NCBI GenBank assembly: GCA_947174495.1
Contig: CAMWJC010000003.1
Coordinates: forward strand, 1-64,000
DNA: 64,000 bases
Reading direction: 5' to 3'
Source of the DNA: an uncultured Lachnospiraceae bacterium
Lineage (GTDB): Bacteria > Bacillota > Clostridia > Lachnospirales > Lachnospiraceae
The notes beneath the pieces were generated by a model that saw only the letters and a program-made list of their open reading frames with translations, was not told where the DNA came from and did not search any database. Positions 18,040 to 28,259 of the stretch are shown here, piece by piece. The number at the start of each line of letters is the position of its first letter. Positions within the stretch are counted from its first letter, which is position 1. A program made the position numbers and the translations under genes.

Positions 18040-19491
18040 ATGCTTACATTTGAAAAATCCTCTCCCGAAGAAACCGGCCTCCCCGGTAAATGCATTGTCA
18101 ATTTCATTAACCGCCTGAGTCATCGAAAAATTCCCATGCACAGCCTTCTTCTTATGCGCCATGACAAGCTTATCTTTGAGGGGTATTATGAACCCTATAC
18201 AGCCGATACCCTGCATCGCATGTTTTCCATCAGCAAAAGTTTTACTTCCATTGCTATCGGACTGCTTGCCGATGAGGGAAAGCTTTCTTTAGATGATGCT
18301 ATCGTTAAGTATTTTCCTGAAAAACTTCCTTCCAAGGTTCATCCATGGATTTCTTCGATGACAATCATGGATTTGCTGATGATGCGCTCCTGCCACGCCT
18401 CAACCACATACAAGCTTGACATGGCATCGGACTGGGTAGAAAGCTTTTTTACCACTCCTCCTACCCATCCCCCGGGTAAGCTTTTTCATTATGACACCTC
18501 TGCTGCCCATACGCTCTGTGCTTTAACGGAAAAGCTGACCGGCACTTCCATGTTGGATTATCTCAAAGAAAAGCTTGACTGTCTGGGATTTTCCAAACAG
18601 TCCTATATGCTGAAAGACCCATTCGGCGTATCGATCGGCGGCTCTGGTCTGGTGGCTTTACCTATGGATTTGCTTAAGTTTGGATATTTCATCGCACATA
18701 GAGGCTCAATTGAGGGAAAACAGCTTATATCTCCGTCCTATATCGACATGGCCGTATCATTCTTAAGCGCGACCCGCGTCACCGCCCCTGTTCCAAGTGA
18801 AGCGCAAGGGTATGGACTGCAGTTTTGGCGTGGTGATAAGAACGGATATACCTGTTACGGCATGGGCGGACAGCTTATCATCTTCCTGCCCGATTATGAC
18901 ATGATCTGTGTTACAACTGCTGATACACAGGGAATTGGAGGCGGCAATCAGCAGATTTATGATGCCCTGTATGAGGAGATTCTTCCCTACATTCAGGACG
19001 AATCATTGCACGCTGATTCAGAAAGCTCACAGCTTCTTATAAACACGGCTTCATCACTTAAAATAGAACCTTTGGAGACTGCCATATCAACTGAATCAAT
19101 TAAAAAAATAAACGATAAAATCTTCACGGTCCGGACTCCGAATTCCGGTTTTGAAAATTTTACCGTTCATTTTGACCCCCTCTCTGGCTCAGACAAACAA
19201 AACCAGGGGCACTTATCGTTTATTTATAATCACAAACCGTATACCATTAAGTTTGGAATGGGCAATATGCAAACAGGCTCTTTCCCCATCTACAATCAGC
19301 ATTATGCAGCCAGCGGCGCATGGCTTGGCGATGGCACACTTTATATCAAGGCCCACATCATTGACGCCTATGTGGGCAGTGTCCATTTTCAGCTATCCTT
19401 CGGAGAGAATGACCTGACTATATTTATGCGTAAGCAGGAAGAAAGTCTCTTTGGGGAATTTAACGGGCATCTCTACTGTATGATCACATAG
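18040..19491 (+). CDS. Serine hydrolase of the beta-lactamase/class C PBP family
   Basis: A 483-residue protein. The catalytic SxxK is in FSISKSFTSIAIG near residue 65, the second motif is YDTSAAH in place of YxN, and the third is in CYGMGGQLI, where HxG/KTG would sit. There is no signal peptide, so a cytoplasmic esterase or amidase is more likely than a beta-lactamase. About 120 C-terminal residues form a separate beta-rich domain. It is the only forward gene in the left half of the pectin locus and its last 8 bp overlap the end of the pectinesterase gene. The substrate is unknown; sugar-ester cleavage is a guess from context. Confidence 0.8.
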   Translation: MLTFEKSSPEETGLPGKCIVNFINRLSHRKIPMHSLLLMRHDKLIFEGYYEPYTADTLHRMFSISKSFTSIAIGLLADEGKLSLDDAIVKYFPEKLPSKVHPWISSMTIMDLLMMRSCHASTTYKLDMASDWVESFFTTPPTHPPGKLFHYDTSAAHTLCALTEKLTGTSMLDYLKEKLDCLGFSKQSYMLKDPFGVSIGGSGLVALPMDLLKFGYFIAHRGSIEGKQLISPSYIDMAVSFLSATRVTAPVPSEAQGYGLQFWRGDKNGYTCYGMGGQLIIFLPDYDMICVTTADTQGIGGGNQQIYDALYEEILPYIQDESLHADSESSQLLINTASSLKIEPLETAISTESIKKINDKIFTVRTPNSGFENFTVHFDPLSGSDKQNQGHLSFIYNHKPYTIKFGMGNMQTGSFPIYNQHYAASGAWLGDGTLYIKAHIIDAYVGSVHFQLSFGENDLTIFMRKQEESLFGEFNGHLYCMIT

Positions 19492-20557
19492 GCATAGAAA
19501 GCAGCCAACCGTCCTCTGCACAGAGCACACTCTCTTTAGAAAAAGCATCTGTCTGCTCCCCGGAAAGTTCATGCACAAAGTCTGCCTTTTGTGGGAACGA
19601 GGGCTTACTCTCTCCTGTGTATACGCAGTTTCCGACAGCATAGAACACAGTATTCCTTGCAGCTTCTTTATTCCAGTCATGAAAAAGCTCCGGATGAATA
19701 TGCTGTCCAAAAAAGCAATCCGCAAAAACTGTTTTTGCATACTCTCTCCATGGCCTTCCAAGATAGACTGTGCCATTTGGGCAATCTTTTGATATAAAGC
19801 GGCACTTGGAAAACACATAACCGTACGCCTGTCCTTCCGGTGTGGATGCTGCGGTAACATACCCCTGAATCCTGGGCTTACTCTTATCTTCTTTCGCCGG
19901 GCTACTTACATGATCCCACGTTTCATCCTCAAAACGCTTCAAAGATTCTATCGTACAGCTTTCAAAATATGCAGTCGCACTTCCGAAAATAAAATCAACA
20001 TCACCGCAAATATAACAATTCCTATAGTAATGTCTTCCGTTGATACGAGGAGCATACTGCTTGGGTCCGATAAAGCCGTTTTTCTGTATCTCTTTCGGCG
20101 GAAGCGGACCAGTAAAAAGAGTATCCTGATGTCCGACAATGCGGCATCCGTCCACAATCAGTCTGTCGCCGTCCGCATATAGGGCAATCGCCTGACCATG
20201 AACAAGCGAATCACCTGATGCATTCTCTATGGTGAGATTCTTTAAAGTTACATCATGTGCGTCAATGAACACAGAGTAAGAACGGAACGTCCCCATCTTC
20301 ATTCCATCATCCATTACGATGTTAGCATAATCGTCATATGTAAGAACCGTGTCTTCGCTGCTCTTCCCAGTCCCCTCCAAAGTGACAAACGCTCTGTCAA
20401 TTGTGATTTTTTCATGATAAATTCCCGGAGCAATGCAAATTGTCACAGGATCTTGATTATCCTCCGGGATACTGTGCAGCGCATCCGTAACACATACAAA
20501 GCATTTCGAAGTTTCCCCATTCTGGGATACATATATTTTGTTCTGCATCATAATCAT
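19484..20557 (-). CDS. Pectin methylesterase (CE8)
   Basis: A 357-residue right-handed beta-helix esterase. Hallmarks are GHQDTLF, GDVDFIFGSATAYFESC (both catalytic Asp residues) and LGRPWREYA (the substrate Arg). It removes methyl groups from galacturonate. No signal peptide is present, so it acts on imported oligogalacturonides. Three closely spaced in-frame ATGs follow a GGGGAG site, so the start may be up to three codons further in. Its 3' end overlaps the convergent hydrolase gene by 8 bp. Confidence 0.9.
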   Translation of the reverse strand: MIMMQNKIYVSQNGETSKCFVCVTDALHSIPEDNQDPVTICIAPGIYHEKITIDRAFVTLEGTGKSSEDTVLTYDDYANIVMDDGMKMGTFRSYSVFIDAHDVTLKNLTIENASGDSLVHGQAIALYADGDRLIVDGCRIVGHQDTLFTGPLPPKEIQKNGFIGPKQYAPRINGRHYYRNCYICGDVDFIFGSATAYFESCTIESLKRFEDETWDHVSSPAKEDKSKPRIQGYVTAASTPEGQAYGYVFSKCRFISKDCPNGTVYLGRPWREYAKTVFADCFFGQHIHPELFHDWNKEAARNTVFYAVGNCVYTGESKPSFPQKADFVHELSGEQTDAFSKESVLCAEDGWLLSMPM

Positions 20558-20610
20558 GCTCCCCTGCCGCCTGACTTTTACATTTATAAACTTATGCTAT
20601 CAGCAAAATG

Positions 20611-21735
20611 TCACTTCAGCCGCAGCATCTCAGTATAGGCAAGCAAGAACGGTCCGACTCCTTTTGCGTCATCTTTCACAATCGGCTCTGACATATAATA
20701 ATCAAAGGTTCCTGAACGCATATCCTTACCGCCAAGTCCTGCCACCAGACATATCCCATCAAGATGAAGGCTGCCATCCTCATCTGTGGACAGATACTTA
20801 GCACAGATTCCCTCAAAAGCCTTCTTTCCATAATCACGATAACTCTCGGGCAAAAATCCCAGACGGACTCCCTTAAGCAGCGCATATGCCATGATTGAGC
20901 TTCCGCTTGTCTCCAGATAATTTTTTTCCATGCCTCCTACGTTTACAACCTGATACCACATGCCGCTCTCATCCTGATAACGTAACATCGCATCCATAAG
21001 CTCTACAAAAACCTTTTTCATATTTTCATACGGCTCACCGCAGGAAGCATCTGCCTTATCCAAAGTATCCAGCAGTGCCATGGAATACCAGCCAAGTGCA
21101 CGCAGCCAGAAATTCTGGCTAAGACCGGTTACCTTATCGCACCAGAACATCTCTCTGGATGAATCATAGGCATGATAGTACAGTCCCGTTTTGGGATCAC
21201 GCATATTTTTTACAACCTGTGCAAACTGATTAAAGATATCATCATACTTTTTCTTATCATTGAAGCGGGTCTCGTATTCCATATAAAAGGGCTGACACAT
21301 ATACAAACCATCCAGCCATACCTGATTAGGATAAATATTCTTATGCCAGAAATTACCCTCCTTGGTTCTCGGCATCTGCTCAATCTGACTGTAGATCAAA
21401 TCAATCGCCTTTCGATATTTTTCCTTTCCAGTCAAGTCATACAACTCAAACAGCGTTTTGCCTGCATTGATATTATCAATATTAAGCTCATTTACATCAT
21501 AACCGTCTATTGTGCCGTCATCATACACCTTATAATCAATAAATGCATCTGCAAATTTGAAATACTTCTCATCTCCTGTAATGGAATACATTTCCAAAAT
21601 GGCCTTGATCATGCATCCGTCAATATAGTTCCACTTGGACTTTTTTCCCTGCAGAATCTTTTCGATATTCCATACAGGGCGGTCCGGCGTACTTTTCTCC
21701 ATCAACTCTTCTATGTATTTTTCAATTCTATCCAT
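20611..21735 (-). CDS. GH105 unsaturated rhamnogalacturonyl hydrolase (YteR-like)
   Basis: A 374-residue (alpha/alpha)6-barrel enzyme of typical length. The catalytic Asp is in VWLDGLYMCQPFYME, and the substrate-binding block GLSQNFWLRALGWY and ETSGSSIMAYALL are intact. It hydrates and releases the unsaturated uronic acid from the non-reducing end of lyase-derived disaccharides, feeding the KduI/KduD branch. The absence of a signal peptide places it in the cytoplasm. It shares an operon with the TIM-barrel protein and the GH28 upstream. A divergent shorter copy lies at 7254-8147. Confidence 0.92.
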   Translation of the reverse strand: MDRIEKYIEELMEKSTPDRPVWNIEKILQGKKSKWNYIDGCMIKAILEMYSITGDEKYFKFADAFIDYKVYDDGTIDGYDVNELNIDNINAGKTLFELYDLTGKEKYRKAIDLIYSQIEQMPRTKEGNFWHKNIYPNQVWLDGLYMCQPFYMEYETRFNDKKKYDDIFNQFAQVVKNMRDPKTGLYYHAYDSSREMFWCDKVTGLSQNFWLRALGWYSMALLDTLDKADASCGEPYENMKKVFVELMDAMLRYQDESGMWYQVVNVGGMEKNYLETSGSSIMAYALLKGVRLGFLPESYRDYGKKAFEGICAKYLSTDEDGSLHLDGICLVAGLGGKDMRSGTFDYYMSEPIVKDDAKGVGPFLLAYTEMLRLK

Positions 21736-21777
21736 AATACAACTCAGCTCCTTCCTTAGCCTGCAAATTTGATTGAC

Positions 21778-22626
21778 TTATTTAATTAAGTCCGCATTTT
21801 CCCATAGTCCTTGAATGTATTTTCTGGATGTAACCGCATTATCCGGAGTGGTATTTTCAAGTGTTACATGTATATATGGCTTTTGGTTTTTGATAAACCG
21901 GATGATCTCACTATAATCCATCTCGCCCGTACCGGCCGCCACGGAAATCATATTACCGTCCTCAATCTTAAAGTCCTTAATATGTATCATTGCAATATCC
22001 TGGCCAAGCAAGTCTATTGCCTCATGGATAATCTGCGTTCTGTTTTGATAATTGCTAATGTCTAACAAATTGACCGGATCGAAAATAATCTGAAGATTCG
22101 GGGAATTTATTTCGTCCAATACCTGCCTGGCACGTTTAGGATTGCAAACAATATGCTTAAAGACCGGCTCTATTGCAAAAATCACGCCCATCTTCTCCGC
22201 ACATTCCACTACCGGCCTTACATTCTTTATAAAAATCTGCAATGCTTCATCGGAATGGTTGCGTTCTTCATATTTATAAGCCTCATTGACCGCGCCGGTC
22301 TCTGTACCTACCACACCCGCGCCCAGCAGAGAAGCGAATCGTATATGCGCCATATAGCGCCCCCATATTTTCTTCAAGCTATCCTCATTCGGGTTAGCCA
22401 GATTCAGATAACAGCCAAGCACCGCAATATCAAGCTGCGCTTCCGCGAATATACGCTTCAGATAACATGCAAATCCCGGTGTCAATGCGGAATCAGCCGT
22501 CGAATATTCCGAAATAACCTTAGAAAGAGCCAGATGTCCGCAGCAAAAGCCCTGCTCTCTTGCTATCTGCAGCCGCTCCTCCAGTGGTGCTTTTCTAATA
22601 TCGTGTAATCGTATTCCCAACTGCAT
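21778..22626 (-). CDS. Sugar phosphate isomerase/epimerase family TIM-barrel protein
   Basis: A 282-residue protein of the AP-endonuclease-2/xylose-isomerase-like fold. Metal-site features are visible: FAIEPVFKHI, IIFDPVNLLDISN, MIHIKDFKIEDG and HVTLENTTPD. Members include tagatose epimerases, inosose dehydratases and hydroxypyruvate isomerases, so the exact reaction cannot be called. In this operon it probably interconverts a hexuronate or ketose from pectin breakdown. A palindrome sits between its start and the GH28 gene. Confidence 0.75.
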   Translation of the reverse strand: MQLGIRLHDIRKAPLEERLQIAREQGFCCGHLALSKVISEYSTADSALTPGFACYLKRIFAEAQLDIAVLGCYLNLANPNEDSLKKIWGRYMAHIRFASLLGAGVVGTETGAVNEAYKYEERNHSDEALQIFIKNVRPVVECAEKMGVIFAIEPVFKHIVCNPKRARQVLDEINSPNLQIIFDPVNLLDISNYQNRTQIIHEAIDLLGQDIAMIHIKDFKIEDGNMISVAAGTGEMDYSEIIRFIKNQKPYIHVTLENTTPDNAVTSRKYIQGLWENADLIK

Positions 22627-22646
22627 GATTTATACTCCTTTCCTAT

Positions 22647-22672
22647 TAGTAAACGACATATGTCGTTAACTA
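22647..22672. repeat. 26-bp imperfect palindrome upstream of the epimerase gene
   Basis: Arms TAGTAAACGACAT and ATGTCGTTAACTA match except for one position; the core AACGACATATGTCGTT is a perfect 16-bp palindrome. It lies about 20 bp upstream of the start codon of the TIM-barrel gene. The 13-mer GTCGTTAACTATA at its end recurs at 44930-44942, so it is either an operator or a dispersed palindromic element. Confidence 0.6.
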
Positions 22673-22701
22673 TAAATAATTCCAATACAGTCTGCACCGC
22701 A

Positions 22702-24261
22702 TCAACCTTTCTCAACCTGATCTACACCCTCAAGTTCAATAGGTTCCCCGACATTTCCTTCTATCACAACTCTGTCCAAAATCAACTGTCTGACATTCAT
22801 AGCATGTATTCCCTTTTTGGAGCATGCCTCTACTCCGTTTGACATGATCGGCACATCGGATTTCGCCTCTTTGGCAAAAGAAATCGAGCAGTTTCGCATC
22901 TCAATCTTCTCAATCTTCTGTTCCGGAAGCCCTTCAAAAAACGCTGCGGCCACATGACAGTTCACTGCATGTATATTTTCAAACAGAAAATGCCTCATTT
23001 CCGGTGTATTCTCATCCACAGGATAAGTCTCCCTCGATTGCACATACTCTGTTCTTCCATCCGGGTCGCAGAAGTAAAAAGCATTAGCAGTAAACGGAGT
23101 CATAACATGATCCATTTCAATATCCCTGAATATGATTTCATCCAGAATAGAATCCTTTCCCCGTCCACGCCTTGTTTTAATGCGCAACCCGCGGTCTGTA
23201 TGAGAGAATCTGCATTTCTCTACAATCATATTGCGTACGCCCGCACCAATCTCACTTCCAACAGTAACTGCCCCGTGTCCGTTCTCCATCAGGCACTGAT
23301 ACACATGTATATTCTCAGAAGGAGTTTTGTACTTTTTCCCCATATATACTTTACCTGATTTGACTGCAATACAATCATCACCTAACGAAAAGTGTACTCC
23401 CAAAATCTCCACATTTCGGCATGATTCAGGATCAAGTCCATCCGTATTCGGCGACTTCTGGGGATTCTGTATATTCAGATTAGCAAATATCATTTCATTA
23501 CTGAAATACGGATGAATAACCCACGCAGGACTGTTACAGAAAGTTAGCCCCTGCACCTGCACCCGCTCGCAGTGATTCAAGAACAACATTCTTGGTCTGA
23601 AAGCACCCACCATAACTTTTTCATTATACCACCAGTTATCATGACTGGCACAGCCGTTTATCGTACCTTCTCCATATACCTTTACATCCGATACTCCAAT
23701 TCCGGTGATGATTCCCGCAAACATAGGCAGCGGATTGCCTTCCCATGTTCCGAGATTGTATTCGTCTTGTTCATCATAGCTCTCAATCATACCGGGAAAC
23801 TTTGCAAAACGGTTTCTATCTGTCTGCGCAAGCAGCTCTGCGCCTTTTGCAATTTCCAGATTAATGCCGCTTTTAAGAAAAATGCTGGTAATCCTATACT
23901 TTCCTTTGGGAATAAGCACACGGCTCCCGGGCGGGCATGCCATGATCGCAGCTTGTATAAATCCGGTGTCATCTGATATGCCATCACCTGCCGCACCAAG
24001 TTCCTTCACATTTATCGTTACAAATTCTTTATCTGTCCGGAAAGAAAGGCTGCCTGCAACTTCACCCACTTTATTTTGCGCCTCAAGCACATACTCCGTA
24101 TCCGGTTTCAAATCATATATACTTGTAATAACTGTGTTAATTAGTTTGTATTCTGCATGGTTTACAAACAAACGGTAGGTTTCTACTGTTTCGTAAATTC
24201 CTCCATCCTCAAATTCAAACGTCGCACTGCGCGCAGTCTTCATAATCAGTCGAATATTCAT
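22702..24261 (-). CDS. GH28 polygalacturonase-family glycosidase
   Basis: A 519-residue beta-helix enzyme from the ATG at 24261, which has AAGGAA nine bases upstream; a GTG two codons earlier is the alternative. An FN3-like N-terminal stretch (about 1-80) precedes the helix. GH28 signatures are present: NTDGLDPESC, LGDDCIAVKSG (paired catalytic Asp), HGAVTVGSE and GLRIKTRRGRG. It cleaves galacturonosyl linkages, probably as an exo-enzyme or an RG hydrolase on imported fragments, because there is no signal peptide. It is first gene of the operon with the epimerase, GH105 and CE8. Confidence 0.9.
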   Translation of the reverse strand: MNIRLIMKTARSATFEFEDGGIYETVETYRLFVNHAEYKLINTVITSIYDLKPDTEYVLEAQNKVGEVAGSLSFRTDKEFVTINVKELGAAGDGISDDTGFIQAAIMACPPGSRVLIPKGKYRITSIFLKSGINLEIAKGAELLAQTDRNRFAKFPGMIESYDEQDEYNLGTWEGNPLPMFAGIITGIGVSDVKVYGEGTINGCASHDNWWYNEKVMVGAFRPRMLFLNHCERVQVQGLTFCNSPAWVIHPYFSNEMIFANLNIQNPQKSPNTDGLDPESCRNVEILGVHFSLGDDCIAVKSGKVYMGKKYKTPSENIHVYQCLMENGHGAVTVGSEIGAGVRNMIVEKCRFSHTDRGLRIKTRRGRGKDSILDEIIFRDIEMDHVMTPFTANAFYFCDPDGRTEYVQSRETYPVDENTPEMRHFLFENIHAVNCHVAAAFFEGLPEQKIEKIEMRNCSISFAKEAKSDVPIMSNGVEACSKKGIHAMNVRQLILDRVVIEGNVGEPIELEGVDQVEKG

Positions 24262-24312
24262 ATGCACAATTTCCTTCCCTGGTGTGATCCGGCTTTATCG
24301 GACACATAGCCT

Positions 24313-24347
24313 AAAAATGTGGCAGCAAACATTATGCTGCCACATTT
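24313..24347 (-). terminator. Intrinsic terminator after kduD
   Basis: A 13-bp perfect stem AAATGTGGCAGCA/TGCTGCCACATTT (24315-24327 and 24335-24347), 7-nt loop, followed on the reverse strand by TTTTTAG. It ends the uxaB-uxaA-kduD unit. Confidence 0.85.
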
Positions 24348-24393
24348 GCAATTATCATTTTCGTATCAATGCTTACATTGTACTAAAAATCGA

Positions 24394-25194
24394 TTAAGGT
24401 TGTTTTCCGATATAAGCAAGAATACCGCCGTCTACATACAGAACATGACCGTTAACAAAATCAGAAGCATCTGATGCAAGGAATACTGCCGGTCCCTGAA
24501 GATCTGAAGTATCTCCCCATCTTGCAGCAGGAGTCTTGCCTATGATAAATTTATCAAACGGATGTTTTGAGCCATCCGGCTGTACTTCACGCAGCGGAGC
24601 TGTCTGCGGCGTAGCAATATATCCGGGTCCGATGCCGTTACACTGGATATTGAACTCGCCATATTCAGACGCAATATTCTTTGTAAGCATCTTTAAACCG
24701 CCCTTTGCTGCAGCGTATGCGGATACGGTCTCACGGCCAAGCTCGCTCATCATGGAGCAGATGTTTATAATCTTTCCATGTCCTTTTTTAATCATTGAAG
24801 GAATAACCGCTTTGGATACAATAAACGGTGCGTTCAAATCTACGTCGATTACCTGTCTGAATTCGGCTGCTGTCATATCGCACATCGGGATTCGCTTAAT
24901 GATACCTGCATTATTTACCAGAATATCGATCACACCGACTTCCTTTTCAATCTTTGCAACAGTCTCATTGACCTGCTCTTCATTTGTCACATCACATACA
25001 TAACCATGCGCTTTGATGCCCTTCTCCTCATAAGCAGCCAGACCCTTATCAACAAGTTCCTGCTTAATATCATTGAAAACAATGGTTGCACCGGCCTCTG
25101 CATATGCGCTTGCGATTGCAAATCCAATTCCATAAGATGCGCCTGTTACGAGAGCCACCTTGCCTTCCAATGAAAATTTGTTTAAAATTGCCAT
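24394..25194 (-). CDS. kduD: 2-dehydro-3-deoxy-D-gluconate 5-dehydrogenase
   Basis: A 266-residue short-chain dehydrogenase. The Rossmann motif is TGASYGIGFAIA, NNAG is present, and the catalytic Tyr/Lys are in SAYAAAKGGLKM. The C-terminus FVNGHVLYVDGG is typical. With KduI in the same locus it is assigned to the step DKII to KDG, ending the unsaturated uronate branch. It is last in the operon with uxaB and uxaA. Confidence 0.9.
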   Translation of the reverse strand: MAILNKFSLEGKVALVTGASYGIGFAIASAYAEAGATIVFNDIKQELVDKGLAAYEEKGIKAHGYVCDVTNEEQVNETVAKIEKEVGVIDILVNNAGIIKRIPMCDMTAAEFRQVIDVDLNAPFIVSKAVIPSMIKKGHGKIINICSMMSELGRETVSAYAAAKGGLKMLTKNIASEYGEFNIQCNGIGPGYIATPQTAPLREVQPDGSKHPFDKFIIGKTPAARWGDTSDLQGPAVFLASDASDFVNGHVLYVDGGILAYIGKQP

Positions 25195-25263
25195 TTTCTT
25201 TTCCTCCTTTTATATTGAATAGTTAATGATTAATCCCACAGAATATTGTCCGTGATATTTATT

Positions 25264-26745
25264 TTACAGTGTAACACCCTGTTTAAAAATAGCCATATCG
25301 TGGAAGCCCGCCTCTTCACTGCATACCTTTTTGCCGGAGGCTACCGCAATTACATAGTCAAACAGTTCTTTTGCGGTTTCGTCAATGTCTTTATCCTCTA
25401 CCAAAACGCCTGCATTGAAATCTATCCAGTTCTTCTTTTTGTCCGCTAAAGCGCTGTTGCTGGAAATCTTTACTGTCGGTACAGGTGAAGCAAATGGTGT
25501 TCCGCGTCCCGTAGTAAACAACACAATATGCGCACCGCTTGCCGCTAAAGCTGTGGACGCCACCAAATCATTTCCCGGCGCGCTAAGCAGATTCAATCCT
25601 GCCTTTTCCACCCGCTGTCCATAAGCCAATACACCCTTTACCGGTGCGCTTCCCGACTTCTGCGTACATCCAAGCGATTTATCCTCCAGTGTAGATATAC
25701 CGCCTTTCTTATTTCCCGGTGACGGATTTTCATATATCGTCTGATTATTACTCTTAAAATACTGTTTGAAGTCATTAATCAGCTTTACAGTCTCATCGAA
25801 CAAATCCTTATTTTCGCAACGGTTCATAAGCAGGGTCTCTGCGCCGAACATTTCCGGCACCTCTGTCAGAATCGTAGTTCCGTTTTTACTGATCAGTAAA
25901 TCAGAGAATCTGCCGACTAAAGGATTAGCCGTAATGCCGGAAAAACCATCGCTTCCGCCGCACTTCATGCCTATAATAAGCTTGGATACACTGACCGGCT
26001 CCCGCTCAAATGACGAAGCATATGAAATCAGCTCGTCTAACAGCTGCCCGCCCTTTTCCATCTCATCTTCTGTTTCCTGGCATACCAGAAACTTCACTCT
26101 GTTGGGGTCCACATCACCTATATACGGCTTCAGAACATCAATATTACTGTTTTCACAGCCCAAGCCGAGCACCAATACGCCGCCTGCATTCGGATGCTTG
26201 ATTAAGTCCGCCAAAATCGTTCTGGTATTCTCCTGGTCATCACCCATCTGGGAACAGCCATACGGATGAGGAAATGCGATTACCTCTTCCACAGTGCCTT
26301 TTATGCGCCCGCATGCAGACCTGGCAAGTGCTGTGGCAATGTTGTTCACACAGCCTACCGTCGGAATAATCCATACTTCATTGCGCACTCCTACCTGCCC
26401 ATCCGGTCGCACAAATCCCATAAACGAAGCGTCGGATGAAGTGTTCTCTTTTATTTCTACCGGCTCGTAACTATATTCCAACAGATCTCCGAGAGCTGTC
26501 TTAATGTTATGCGTATGTATCCACGCTCCTGCTTCAATGTCTTCTTTTGCATTTCCGATACGGAAGCCATACTTGATAACTTCCCCGCCCTGCACTATAT
26601 CGCAAAGCGCCATCTTATGTCCTGCAGGAATCGTTTCCTTTGCCGTCACCTGCATACCGCCGGCATTTACAACCTCACCTACAGCGATTTCCTTAATCGC
26701 AACTACTACATTGTCGCTTTCGTGAATCTTAATAAAATCTTTCAT
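25264..26745 (-). CDS. uxaA: Altronate dehydratase
   Basis: A 493-residue single-chain enzyme with a SAF-type N-terminal domain (about 1-95, including GHKMALCDI and THNIKT) and a large C-terminal domain with FPHPYGCSQMGDD, LGLGCENSN, MKCGGSDGFSGITANP and the closing TGRGTPFASPVPTVK, all conserved in altronate/galactarate dehydratases with an iron site. It converts D-altronate to KDG. It lies between uxaB and kduD. Confidence 0.93.
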   Translation of the reverse strand: MKDFIKIHESDNVVVAIKEIAVGEVVNAGGMQVTAKETIPAGHKMALCDIVQGGEVIKYGFRIGNAKEDIEAGAWIHTHNIKTALGDLLEYSYEPVEIKENTSSDASFMGFVRPDGQVGVRNEVWIIPTVGCVNNIATALARSACGRIKGTVEEVIAFPHPYGCSQMGDDQENTRTILADLIKHPNAGGVLVLGLGCENSNIDVLKPYIGDVDPNRVKFLVCQETEDEMEKGGQLLDELISYASSFEREPVSVSKLIIGMKCGGSDGFSGITANPLVGRFSDLLISKNGTTILTEVPEMFGAETLLMNRCENKDLFDETVKLINDFKQYFKSNNQTIYENPSPGNKKGGISTLEDKSLGCTQKSGSAPVKGVLAYGQRVEKAGLNLLSAPGNDLVASTALAASGAHIVLFTTGRGTPFASPVPTVKISSNSALADKKKNWIDFNAGVLVEDKDIDETAKELFDYVIAVASGKKVCSEEAGFHDMAIFKQGVTL

Positions 26746-26789
26746 TATTGATAATTATGCTCCCTTCTCTGCCTGCGCATACTTATGTA

Positions 26790-28259
26790 TTATCCGAAGA
26801 TTTTTTCCATTGTTTTACGCATTCCGTCTGCACGGATATCTGTCAAATAGGATGTGATTGCCGCCTCTACTCCTGAAAGCTCACTCAAATCCTGTCCCCA
26901 GAAATCCGTATTGCTAAGTACTGCATGCGCATATTCCGCAGGTTCCTTGCTGCTGTTAGCAGCAAAAAACTCGAGTACTGCCGCATCATCCATAATATTA
27001 TATTCCTGACCGTCACGATGTCCGATTAACGCCTTATCTCTTATTTCTGTTCCGGTATAGAACGCCATCAGAGCTGCAAGTGAGAATGTCAGATGCTCCG
27101 GAAGCTTTCCTTCCTTTTCAATGTACTCTAAGAAGCTGGGCATACATCTTGCTCTCCACTTAGAAACGGAATTCAATGAAATCGACAAATGCGCATGCTT
27201 TACATACGGATTGTTGAATCTTGTAAGCACCGCTTCCGCAAAATCCTCTAACTCCTGCTTAGGCAGCGTCAATGTAGGAATAACTTCATCAAAAATCGTC
27301 GCTTTGATAAATTTCAAAATCAACTCATCATTCATGGATTCTAATACAATGTCATTTCCGCACAGATAGGAAGCAAGCACGAACGAAGTATGAGCACCGT
27401 TCAGAATGCGTACTTTTCTCTGCTTATACGGCTTCTGGTTGTCCGTAAAGATAACGGGAAGTCCCACTTTCGGCAGCGGAAGCTCATCACTGATATCCTT
27501 AGAGCTCTCGATCACCCAGAGGGCAAACGGCTCACCGGTCACAATTAGATTATCCTGATAACCAAATTCTTTACAAAGCTCATCCGCCTCATCACGCGGA
27601 TATCCCGTAACAATTCTGTCAACCAGCGTAGAAGTAAATACACATGCGTCATTCAGCCAGTCTGCGAAGCTATCTTCCAGATTCCACAACTTAGCCAGCT
27701 TCAATACACATTCCTTAAGATGTATTCCGTTATCGTCAATCAACTCTACCGGAAGCATTACCAGTCCCTTGTCCTGTGCTCCGTTAAAATGCTTATATCT
27801 TTCATATAAGAACTTTGTCAGCTTTCCGGGATAAGTTTTGGGCGGATTCAGTTCAAATTTATCCGTATCGTCATAAACGATACCCGCTTCCGTTGTATTG
27901 GATACGATGAAACGCAGTGAATCAAGTTTTGCAAAATCGGCATATTTTTCATATTCTTCATAAGCGTCTACCGCATCCGCTACACTTGTGATCACACGAT
28001 TGATCTTCTTTGGCTCGCCATCTACGATACCTCTCAGCTGTACCGTATACTGGCACTCCTGTTCATGAAAAAGCTTTAAGCTGCCGAATTCAATCGGTTT
28101 TACCAAAACTATGTCTCCGTTAAATTCGCCCTTTTCATTTGCGATGTCAATCATATAATCGACAAACGCACGCAGGAAATTCCCTTCTCCAAACTGCAGC
28201 ACCTTTACCGGTCTTTCTGTTTTCCCTGTTTTTTGTTTGCTTAAAAGTTCCATACCCAC
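26790..28259 (-). CDS. uxaB: Tagaturonate reductase (altronate oxidoreductase)
   Basis: A 489-residue long-chain mannitol dehydrogenase family enzyme. The N-terminal NAD site is VLQFGEGNFLRAFVDYMID, with SNTTEAGI marking the substrate region, and the catalytic KxxxxN(xx)H is seen in RKVRILNGAHTSFV. It reduces tagaturonate to altronate with NADH. It is the first gene of the reverse-strand operon and is divergent from uxaC. Confidence 0.93.
   Translation of the reverse strand: MGMELLSKQKTGKTERPVKVLQFGEGNFLRAFVDYMIDIANEKGEFNGDIVLVKPIEFGSLKLFHEQECQYTVQLRGIVDGEPKKINRVITSVADAVDAYEEYEKYADFAKLDSLRFIVSNTTEAGIVYDDTDKFELNPPKTYPGKLTKFLYERYKHFNGAQDKGLVMLPVELIDDNGIHLKECVLKLAKLWNLEDSFADWLNDACVFTSTLVDRIVTGYPRDEADELCKEFGYQDNLIVTGEPFALWVIESSKDISDELPLPKVGLPVIFTDNQKPYKQRKVRILNGAHTSFVLASYLCGNDIVLESMNDELILKFIKATIFDEVIPTLTLPKQELEDFAEAVLTRFNNPYVKHAHLSISLNSVSKWRARCMPSFLEYIEKEGKLPEHLTFSLAALMAFYTGTEIRDKALIGHRDGQEYNIMDDAAVLEFFAANSSKEPAEYAHAVLSNTDFWGQDLSELSGVEAAITSYLTDIRADGMRKTMEKIFG

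Noticed and set aside
18040-19491. Beta-lactamase resistance gene
   Set aside because: The SxxK fold is present but there is no signal peptide, the other motifs deviate, and the context is pectin degradation.
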